11,766 bases of DNA from an uncultured Anaerolineales bacterium (GTDB lineage Bacteria; Chloroflexota; Anaerolineae; Anaerolineales; Villigracilaceae), in contig CALLJA010000291.1 of assembly GCA_938008865.1 (NCBI GenBank), forward strand, positions 1 to 11,766, written 5' to 3'. The notes beneath the pieces were generated by a model that searched no databases, had not been told where the DNA came from, and was given only the letters and a program-made list of their open reading frames with translations. The translations under genes and the position numbers were made by a program. Within the stretch, counting starts at the first letter, position 1. The number at the start of each line of letters is the position of its first letter. Positions 6,374-11,766 of this stretch are shown piece after piece.

Positions 6374-7660
6374 TCATTTTATAGATACTTTCAAGGCTTC
6401 GCCGAACACCTGCAAGCCGTCGTGGATCTGCCCGCTGGTGACGTTCAACGGGGGGATCCAGCGCACGACGTTGTCGTAGGTGCCGCAGGTCAGCAGCAGC
6501 AGGCTGCGCTCCTCGGCCGCGTGGACGATCTCCTTGACCAGCGGCTTGGCCTTGTCCGCACGACCATCGGTCACGAACTCGGTGCCGATCATCAGGCCCA
6601 GTCCGCGCACGTCGCCGATCTGCGGGTATTCTTCCTGCAATTTGCGCAATCCCGTCATCAACTGGATGCCGCGCTCGTAAGCGTTCTCGATCATCTTTTC
6701 CTCGCGCATGGCGCGGATGGTGGCCACGCCTGAGGCGCAGGCTACCGCATTTCCGCCATAGGTCCCGCCGATGGAGCCGACATCCACCTTCTTCATGATC
6801 TCGGTGCGGCTGAACACACCCGAGAGCGGCATGCCCGAAGCCAATCCCTTGGCGGCGGTGATGATATCTGGCACCACGCCGAAATGCTCCAGCGCAAACC
6901 ATTTTCCCGTGCGCCCAAAGCCAGATTGGACCTCGTCGAAGATCAACAGAATACCGTGCCTGTCGCACAGTTCGCGCAGGCCCTTCATGAACGATACGGG
7001 CGGGACGACGTATCCGCCCTCGCCCAGCACCGACTCGACCAGGATGGCAGCCGTGTCTTTTGGCGCGGTCTGCGAGGCCAGCAGATATTCAAGCTGCTCC
7101 AGCGCGTACGCGGACGCCTGGTCCTCGCTCATGCCCAGGCGAAAGGCGTACGGGAACGGCGAGACGAAGATCCCCGCGGGCAACGGGCCGAAGCCTGTGC
7201 GATAGCCTGTCTTGGAGGTGGTCAGCGCCATCGTCATGGCCGTGCGCCCGTGGAAGGAGCCGTTGAAGACGATCACGTTCTGGCGCCCCGTGGCGGCGCG
7301 CGCGATCTTGACGGCGTTCTCCAGCGCCTCCGCGCCAGAGTTGGCAAAATAAAAACTGTCGATGGAAGGCGGGACAATCTGGCACAATTCTTCGATCAGT
7401 TGCAGCATCGGCCTGTGGATGACGATATTGGCCTGCGCGTGCAGGAACAATCCCGCCTGCTCGCGGATGGCTTCCACCACCTTGGGATGACAGTGCCCCG
7501 TGTTGGTCACGCCGATGCCGCTGGTGAAGTCGAGCAGTTTGCGGCCGTCGTCGGTGTAGATGTAAGCGCCCTCCGCGCGTTCGGCCACAAAGTTGAAGAT
7601 GCGGCTCCAGGCGGGGGTCATGTGTGGGAAGTTGTCTTGGTAGAGCTGGCTGGTGGTCAT
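6374..7660 (-). CDS. gabT: 4-aminobutyrate (GABA) aminotransferase-like class III aminotransferase
   Basis: 428 residues, PLP-dependent. It would move the terminal amino group of GABA or a similar omega-amino acid to a 2-oxoacid, giving a semialdehyde. Cofactor residues are ANSGAEA at 106-112, FHGRT at 136-140, Asp242 in IFDEVQSGFGRTG, Schiff-base Lys271 in AAKGLASG, and Thr300 in GGTYGGN. Residues at the positions known in E. coli GabT to hold GABA and gate the two half-reactions (Ile50, Arg141, Glu211, Arg398) have counterparts here: Ile49, Arg139, Glu209 and Arg400. That supports GabT over ornithine or acetylornithine aminotransferases. AGGA lies nine bases before the ATG. It is the second gene of the block, 72 bases after the AOR at 7733-9640. 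Its first 215 bases are almost duplicated at 1-210 of the window. Beta-alanine, aminovalerate or putrescine-derived substrates remain possible. Confidence 0.9.
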   Translation of the reverse strand: MTTSQLYQDNFPHMTPAWSRIFNFVAERAEGAYIYTDDGRKLLDFTSGIGVTNTGHCHPKVVEAIREQAGLFLHAQANIVIHRPMLQLIEELCQIVPPSIDSFYFANSGAEALENAVKIARAATGRQNVIVFNGSFHGRTAMTMALTTSKTGYRTGFGPLPAGIFVSPFPYAFRLGMSEDQASAYALEQLEYLLASQTAPKDTAAILVESVLGEGGYVVPPVSFMKGLRELCDRHGILLIFDEVQSGFGRTGKWFALEHFGVVPDIITAAKGLASGMPLSGVFSRTEIMKKVDVGSIGGTYGGNAVACASGVATIRAMREEKMIENAYERGIQLMTGLRKLQEEYPQIGDVRGLGLMIGTEFVTDGRADKAKPLVKEIVHAAEERSLLLLTCGTYDNVVRWIPPLNVTSGQIHDGLQVFGEALKVSIK

Positions 7661-7732
7661 AAATGATTTTCCTGTTTGCGTCTCGAGCGGAACCGCGTGA
7701 TTTTTACGGCGCGGGCGAAGGCCACATGTTTT

Positions 7733-9640
7733 TTATGCGGGCAGATACTCCGCCGCCCACTCGACACCGTGCTGCTTCAAGGTGTCCAGCGTCGGAGCGC
7801 CGTCGGGGGTCCAGCCTGCCAGCTTGTAGTAGGCGTCAATGGCAGAATCAACTTCCTCGCGCGTCAAGGCGAAGCCCGCGGTGGGCCCCGTCCCTTGCAG
7901 CTGTTTGAAGAACTTCTTGGGCAGTCTGTCATCCTTGCGGCCCAGACCCTCGCGGGCATTGAACACACGGAACAGGTCCAGGCGGCGGCGTCCAACCTCC
8001 ATCAGCTCGGGCAGGCTGATATCCCAGCCCGTGACGGCGCGGATCATTTTGGCCGTATCTTCGCCGTCATATAACGTCCAGGTGGGGCCGTAGACAAATT
8101 GGCACAACTCGGCCGAGTCCATCATCGAGTAGAAGACCTCGGTCTCGTACGCAAAACGAACCTTCTCATCGGTAAGGCTGTACGCAGGCTGCGGCGCGCC
8201 CAGCCCGATCTGTTTGAGGCGGTCGAGGTTGAAGTCGCCCACCCCTTCCTCGTAGTAGGGATCGTGCTCGCTGGACTGATGGTCCGCGCCGAAGGGGTTG
8301 ACGGCATAGATCAGCGCCAGGCTGCGCTTGGCCTGAGGCATGTGCGCGGGAGCTTCGGCACCTTTGACCGTGATCAGGCACTCGTCTGCACCGTTGCCCC
8401 AGGCTCGGGCCGCACGCTCGGAGCCCTGACCCAGCATCCTGCCAAGCGGAGTGCTGCCCGTCACGATCTGACGCAGGGTTTCGAGCATGGCATCGGCGTC
8501 GCCAAACTTCAGGTCGATGCCGCCCGTCTGCTCCCTGGTGATAATACCTTTTTCATAACACTCCATCGCAAAAGCGATGGTCGCGCCGCAGGCGATGGTG
8601 TCTACGGCGTATTCGTTGCAGATCTGATTCGCCAGCGAAACAGCCGCCAGGTCATCGACGCCGCAGTAAGAGCCGAAGGTGCCGAGCGTCTCGTATTCGG
8701 GGCCGCCGTAGTACGGGTCCACCTTGTAAGGTCCATCCTTGATCTCGACCACGCGCTTGCAGCGCACTACGCAGGCATAACAGGTATCGCGTTGCTTCAG
8801 AATGGTCTCGGCCATCTTCTCACCGCTGATCGGCTCGCAACTTTCGAACTGTCCCTCGTTATAGTTGCGGGTCGGCAGGGTGCCGATGGTGTTATTGAAC
8901 ATCACCACCACCGCCGTGCCGAACTTGGCCAGGCCGTCCATGTCGCCGTTCTCGGGGATGGCCTTCGGGCCGACACGGTTCAACTCGGTGAGAGCCTTTG
9001 CGTCGAAGACGGCTGGCTTCTTCGTACCCCGCACGACCACCGCCTTGAGGTTCTTGGACGCCATCACCAGCCCCATGCCCGTACGCCCGTTGTGACGGTT
9101 CGACATCGACACCAACGAGGAGTACAGCACGCCATTCTCCGCGCCGACGCCGTGCTGGAGGATCTCCGCCTTCGGGTCCACTTCCGCATGCAGGAGGGCA
9201 TCCACCTCGCCAGAGAGTTTGCCCATCAAATGAGCCGCGTTCCGCAACTCTGCCCTGCCCTCCACGATGGACAGGTACACAGGCCTGGGCGATTTGCCCT
9301 TGATGACGATGCCGTCGAAACCCGCAAACTTCAACTCTGCAGGAAAAAAACCGCCGCTTTGCGAGTCGCCAATGCCGCCGCTGATGGGCGACTTGGCATT
9401 GGCGTTCAGGCGGCTCTGGCCCGAGATGGCTGCGCCCGTGGTCACTCCTGCGAAGAGGGTCAGCACATTCTCAGGCCCGAGCGGGTCGGCACCTTTTGGC
9501 ACATCACGCAAGATGTAATGCATTCCCATCGCGCTGCCGCCCAGGTATTTTCGATAGAAGGATTCGGGGGGTTCCTCGGTAGTCAGCGCGCCGTTGGTGA
9601 GGTCCACGTGCAGAATCTTTCCGTTATATCCGTGAGCCAT
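7733..9640 (-). CDS. aor: Tungsten-containing aldehyde:ferredoxin oxidoreductase (classical AOR type)
   Basis: 635 residues, close to the usual ~600 of AOR. It should oxidise aldehydes to carboxylic acids in the cytosol with ferredoxin as electron acceptor, using a tungsto-bispyranopterin cofactor and one [4Fe-4S] cluster. All four cluster ligands are present in the classical spacing: Cys287, Cys290 and Cys294 in CYACVVRC, and Cys513 in MDSAELC. These agree closely with Cys288, 291, 295 and 494 of the Pyrococcus furiosus enzyme. The N-terminal GYNGKILHVDLT, YLGGSAMG, GPEYETLG (313-320) and GADHQ (451-455) are AOR signatures. The ATG at 9640 is taken, with GAGGAG six bases upstream. A longer reading from 9694 would start upstream of the -10 box and is rejected. 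It is the first gene of the four-gene block, behind its own promoter, and followed by the GabT-like gene, whose semialdehyde product is its plausible substrate. It is only distantly similar to the AOR at 3094-4821. Confidence 0.93.
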   Translation of the reverse strand: MAHGYNGKILHVDLTNGALTTEEPPESFYRKYLGGSAMGMHYILRDVPKGADPLGPENVLTLFAGVTTGAAISGQSRLNANAKSPISGGIGDSQSGGFFPAELKFAGFDGIVIKGKSPRPVYLSIVEGRAELRNAAHLMGKLSGEVDALLHAEVDPKAEILQHGVGAENGVLYSSLVSMSNRHNGRTGMGLVMASKNLKAVVVRGTKKPAVFDAKALTELNRVGPKAIPENGDMDGLAKFGTAVVVMFNNTIGTLPTRNYNEGQFESCEPISGEKMAETILKQRDTCYACVVRCKRVVEIKDGPYKVDPYYGGPEYETLGTFGSYCGVDDLAAVSLANQICNEYAVDTIACGATIAFAMECYEKGIITREQTGGIDLKFGDADAMLETLRQIVTGSTPLGRMLGQGSERAARAWGNGADECLITVKGAEAPAHMPQAKRSLALIYAVNPFGADHQSSEHDPYYEEGVGDFNLDRLKQIGLGAPQPAYSLTDEKVRFAYETEVFYSMMDSAELCQFVYGPTWTLYDGEDTAKMIRAVTGWDISLPELMEVGRRRLDLFRVFNAREGLGRKDDRLPKKFFKQLQGTGPTAGFALTREEVDSAIDAYYKLAGWTPDGAPTLDTLKQHGVEWAAEYLPA

Positions 9641-9646
9641 GGGAAT

Positions 9647-9652
9647 CTCCTC
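9647..9652 (-). promoter_or_regulatory. Ribosome binding site that sets the start of the first AOR
   Basis: On the minus strand GAGGAG stands six bases before ATG at 9640, which opens the usual AOR sequence (MAHGYNGKIL). This excludes the in-frame ATG at 9694. Confidence 0.7.
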
Positions 9653-9674
9653 TGTAAATTGCGAAGTTTTCCAA

Positions 9675-9703
9675 ATTATACGGAAATTCGGCAATCAAAG
9701 CAA
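9675..9703 (-). promoter_or_regulatory. Sigma-70-type promoter of the AOR-aminotransferase block
   Basis: On the minus strand TTGCTT (9703-9698) is followed by a 17-base spacer and a perfect TATAAT (9680-9675). The expected start of transcription is near 9668, giving a leader of about 28 bases with GAGGAG and the AOR ATG at 9640. It shows that the block can be transcribed separately from the symporter gene. No operator-like palindrome overlaps it. Confidence 0.65.
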
Positions 9704-9783
9704 ACCTTATTTGCCGAAAGCGACAACGGCGGGGCAAAAAAAGAATTTTCCTGCACTGGAGATGATTCGTTCGGCGCAAGCGC

Positions 9784-9830
9784 CCCGTCCCGCAGGGCGT
9801 GGATGCACCCTGCGGGACGGGCCTTTTTTT
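9784..9830 (+). terminator. Strong intrinsic terminator on the plus strand with no plus-strand gene before it
   Basis: CCCGTCCCGCAGGG (9784-9797) and CCCTGCGGGACGGG (9808-9821) are perfect 14-base complements around a 10-base loop, followed by CC and seven T (9824-9830). Orientation by the T-tract is plus, yet both flanking genes are on the minus strand. For the minus-strand symporter transcript (stop at 9866) the hairpin could still stall or protect the 3' end, but no T-tract follows it directly; a minus-strand T7 comes only some 40 bases later (9736-9742 region). Apart from this and the AOR promoter the 9641-9865 gap holds nothing recognisable. Confidence 0.6.
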
Positions 9831-9865
9831 CTGGACCTACAGCGGGCCCCGCTTCGAAAGGCCGC

Positions 9866-11461
9866 CTAGTCTGCGGCGCTGGCCTCAACAGGCTCTTCGT
9901 TGAGGTGACTCCAACCGAGGGCGTGCTTCATATCCACGGGCTTGCCGTAGATGTTCTTCAGCACTTTGGGGGGGTCGATCTTACCTGTCGCCAGCGACAC
10001 CACAATGAAGGCTACCACCGAGATCAGGAAGGCAGGCGTCGAGGCAATGTAGACTGCATCCCAGAGCGAACAATACAGGTCGCCCTCACAAATGACAAAG
10101 GTCTGCTGATAGTAATACGTCGAAAGGAAGGCCCAAGAGATCGTGCCCGCGAAAAACGAAGTCAGCGCGCCAATGTGGTTGGCCTTTTTCCAGTACAGGC
10201 CGATGACGTATGGCGCGACCATGCCCACCAGGATACACGTATTTGCCAGAACCGCCAACTCGTAGATCGTCTCTGCCCACAATGCAATGACTAGGCTCAA
10301 CACGCCGCTCACCGCCAGTGCCATACGCGTCAACAGCAATTGGGTCTTGTCCGAAAGGTCGGGCTTGAAGACCTTCACGATGTTCTCGGTGAACATGGTA
10401 GCGCCCGCCAGCATGGATGAATCTGAGGTGCTCATCAGAGCTGAGGCCAGCGCTGCCACAAAGAGCGCCGTCAGAATCGGATGCAGATACTTCATCGCCA
10501 TCGAGATCAACACAAACTGGGTCTGGTCCGAGGCGATCTCGGGGCCGATGGCCGAATAGGCAGCCATACCGATGAAAGGCGAGAGCACACCAAACGTGAT
10601 GTAAAGGAAGGCCGCAATATACGTCGACTTGACCGCCACATTCTCATTTTTGGCCGCGCAGGTGCGCTGGAGGTAATCCTGTGCGGGAATGCTGCCCAGG
10701 CCAATCGCCATCCAGGCGGCAGCATAGTAGAACCAACCCATTGTTCCCTGATAGCCAAGATAACCCTCCTCGCGGGTAGGCGTCATGGCAAAGGGATAGT
10801 CGGTGTACTGTGCGCCCGCCATACCAATGAAGTTATCCAACCCGCCCACCGACCAGAGGATTCCAACAAAGATGATCAGCAAGCCAATGGTGGTCAGAAA
10901 CATCTGCATGAAATCGAGCGCCGTGTCGGCCCATAAGCCGCCCGCCATGGTATAGATCGTGACGATGCCCGCCACCATCACCATGCCCACCGAGAGGTCC
11001 CAACCAAGCAGGGCCTGCAAAATGGCCCCGCCTGCCACGATCTGCGCCGCCGTCCAGCCGAAATAACCGATGATCTGGGCAATCGAACCCACCACCGACA
11101 TGGTCGTGCCATAGCGCTGCTGGAAGAAATCCATGATGGTCACATATTGCGCACGGCGCGCCAGGCGTACGATCAGCAGGCCCGAAAGGAACAGGCACAT
11201 GGTCGCGCCGAACGGGTCGAAGATCACACCCTGCAGGCCGTATTTGTAAGCTTCGGAACTCGAGCCCATCAGGGTCTCGGCGGCAAACCAGGTAGCCATG
11301 ATCGATGGCGCCGCCATCCAGATAGGCAGGCGGCGGCCCGCCAGCACGTAGTCATTAGTGGTCTCCACCTTTTTAGACGCCCAATACCCGATCGCCAGTC
11401 GTACCAGCAGAATGACGACGATGCCCCCGATGATCAAACCAGAATAGGCATAATCTTGCAC
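9866..11461 (-). CDS. Sodium:solute symporter (SSS family)
   Basis: 531 residues, a polytopic membrane protein of the SSS family (TC 2.A.21; LeuT fold): Na+-driven uptake of a small solute. About 13 membrane segments can be followed, starting at residues 8-26. The family-typical loop DYVLAGRRLPIW (37-48) is followed by ATWFAAETLMG (56-66) and the GITDPFG-like FDPFGA (81-86). ASALMSTSDSSMLAG (339-353) is the TM8 region holding the Na2-site Ser/Thr pair in PutP and vSGLT. The tail after the last segment (about 492-531) is hydrophilic and acidic at its end. GTG at 11461 is preferred because GGAGG lies five bases upstream; the ATG at 11500 directly follows the T-tract of the preceding terminator and has no binding site. 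Its position upstream of the AOR-aminotransferase block suggests it brings in the amino compound they degrade. The substrate cannot be read from the sequence; proline, GABA, polyamine or organic-acid uptake are all possible. Confidence 0.9.
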   Translation of the reverse strand: MQDYAYSGLIIGGIVVILLVRLAIGYWASKKVETTNDYVLAGRRLPIWMAAPSIMATWFAAETLMGSSSEAYKYGLQGVIFDPFGATMCLFLSGLLIVRLARRAQYVTIMDFFQQRYGTTMSVVGSIAQIIGYFGWTAAQIVAGGAILQALLGWDLSVGMVMVAGIVTIYTMAGGLWADTALDFMQMFLTTIGLLIIFVGILWSVGGLDNFIGMAGAQYTDYPFAMTPTREEGYLGYQGTMGWFYYAAAWMAIGLGSIPAQDYLQRTCAAKNENVAVKSTYIAAFLYITFGVLSPFIGMAAYSAIGPEIASDQTQFVLISMAMKYLHPILTALFVAALASALMSTSDSSMLAGATMFTENIVKVFKPDLSDKTQLLLTRMALAVSGVLSLVIALWAETIYELAVLANTCILVGMVAPYVIGLYWKKANHIGALTSFFAGTISWAFLSTYYYQQTFVICEGDLYCSLWDAVYIASTPAFLISVVAFIVVSLATGKIDPPKVLKNIYGKPVDMKHALGWSHLNEEPVEASAAD

Positions 11462-11466
11462 GGTAT

Positions 11467-11471
11467 CCTCC
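11467..11471 (-). promoter_or_regulatory. Ribosome binding site that sets the GTG start of the symporter
   Basis: On the minus strand GGAGG stands five bases before GTG (11461-11459). No promoter motif is visible between it and the terminator at 11501-11537, so the symporter may depend on readthrough or on a non-consensus promoter. Confidence 0.6.
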
Positions 11472-11500
11472 GATGGACGTTTTGGAAAAACCATTCGCAT

Positions 11501-11537
11501 AAAAAATAGCGGACAAACATGTGTATGTTTGTCCGCT
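11501..11537 (-). terminator. Intrinsic terminator of the saccharopine-dehydrogenase-like gene
   Basis: On the minus strand AGCGGACAAACAT (11537-11525) and its perfect complement ATGTTTGTCCGCT (11520-11508) form a 13-base stem with a 4-base loop, followed by ATTTTTT (11507-11501). It starts 11 bases past the stop codon at 11549 and separates that gene from the symporter. Confidence 0.8.
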
Positions 11538-11548
11538 TTCGTTGCTAC

Positions 11549-11766
11549 TCAGGCGGTTTCCCTGGTCATCTCGCGTATGCCGTAGGGGAAACCGTAATCA
11601 GCCATCTTCTCCATGAACAGGTCGGGCGGGAAGGCTTCAGGGCCGAGCACGCCCGCGCCCTGCCAATCGCCGCCTTGGAGCAAATCCATGGCAATGACGG
11701 CGCTGAAGGCGGTCTGCGCCACCACGGCCTGGCAACCCCAGGCCTGCATACAAGCCTGATTGTCGG
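11549..11766 (-). CDS. C-terminal end of a saccharopine-dehydrogenase-like oxidoreductase (partial)
   Basis: Only the last 72 codons are inside the window; the frame is open to the right edge. The Met at 11749 is internal and not a start, because the preceding codons (D-N-Q-A-C) read on. The segment has a helix rich in Ala/Val (QAVVAQTAFSAVIAMDLL), then GDW, then GVLGPEAF and PDLFMEKMADYG. That pattern of a hydrophobic helix followed by G-V-L-x-P-E-x-F-x-P-x-x-F is what I recall from the C-termini of saccharopine dehydrogenase-like NAD(P) enzymes of lysine or polyamine metabolism. The cofactor-binding domain is outside the window, so the call is based on the tail alone. If correct, it would fit an amine- or amino-acid-degrading neighbourhood. 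Confidence 0.5.
   Translation of the reverse strand, partial: DNQACMQAWGCQAVVAQTAFSAVIAMDLLQGGDWQGAGVLGPEAFPPDLFMEKMADYGFPYGIREMTRETA

Noticed and set aside
7661..7732. A regulatory hairpin between the first AOR and the GabT-like gene
   Set aside because: Only short 4-5 pair stems (CCGCG/CGCGG, GCGG/CCGC) could be drawn; no more than expected in GC-rich DNA.
9641..9694. Eighteen-residue N-terminal extension of the first AOR (ATG at 9694)
   Set aside because: That ATG lies upstream of the TATAAT box and expected transcription start; the ATG at 9640 has a good ribosome binding site and matches the family N-terminus.
8099..10294. A 731-codon open frame on the plus strand opposite the AOR and symporter genes
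   Set aside because: It lies antisense to two clearly recognised genes, spans their gap including the promoter and terminator, shows no family motif, and its Arg/His/Gly/Val-rich composition is typical of the shadow of GC-rich codons.
1..11766. CRISPR arrays, tRNA or rRNA genes, transposase genes, phage genes
   Set aside because: No regularly spaced repeats, cloverleaf, rRNA-like stretch, or recognisable transposase or phage protein was seen on either strand; the only repeats are the short palindromes and the GabT duplication.

Overview
The window reads as a stretch of a moderately GC-rich, anaerobic bacterial chromosome. Two tungsten-type aldehyde:ferredoxin oxidoreductases (AORs) point to an anaerobe. 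Short palindromic elements between genes, with ends of the ATGTCATTGCGAGG / CCTCACAATGACAT type, are a kind I associate with Chloroflexota (Anaerolineae). The taxon is an inference from style and gene content; no rRNA or phylogenetic marker is present.

Layout. At the left edge (1-210, minus) lies the 5' end of a GABA-aminotransferase-like gene. It is almost identical to the intact copy at 6374-7660 but carries two single-base losses. Divergent from it, on the plus strand, are an NAD(P)-type aldehyde dehydrogenase (309-1874) and a membrane-anchored alpha/beta hydrolase (2099-3058), each followed by a related hairpin. From 3094 to 11766 everything is on the minus strand. In transcription order these are the C-terminus of a saccharopine-dehydrogenase-like protein (11549-11766) with its own terminator, a sodium:solute symporter (9866-11461), and, behind a good promoter, a four-gene block: AOR (7733-9640), GabT-type aminotransferase (6374-7660), a second class III aminotransferase of HemL-like type (4940-6298), and a second, distantly related AOR (3094-4821). 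The block ends at a hairpin shared with the convergent hydrolase gene.

How the genes may work together (inference). The symporter would import an amino compound. The two PLP aminotransferases would turn omega-amino groups into aldehydes. The aldehydes would then be oxidised to acids either by the two AORs, yielding reduced ferredoxin, or by the NAD(P)-linked aldehyde dehydrogenase. The mirror-like order AOR-aminotransferase-aminotransferase-AOR is the most distinctive feature. GABA, or a related omega-amino acid, is the best-supported substrate for one arm, because the GabT substrate-binding residues are conserved. The substrate of the HemL-like arm is unknown.

Three start codons were moved inward from the longest possible reading frame, because the longer versions begin inside a repeat, inside a promoter, or at the T-tract of a terminator. 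No tRNA, rRNA, CRISPR array or transposase gene was seen. No stretch longer than 300 bases lacks a gene; the largest gaps are 1875-2098 and 9641-9865, and their contents are listed.
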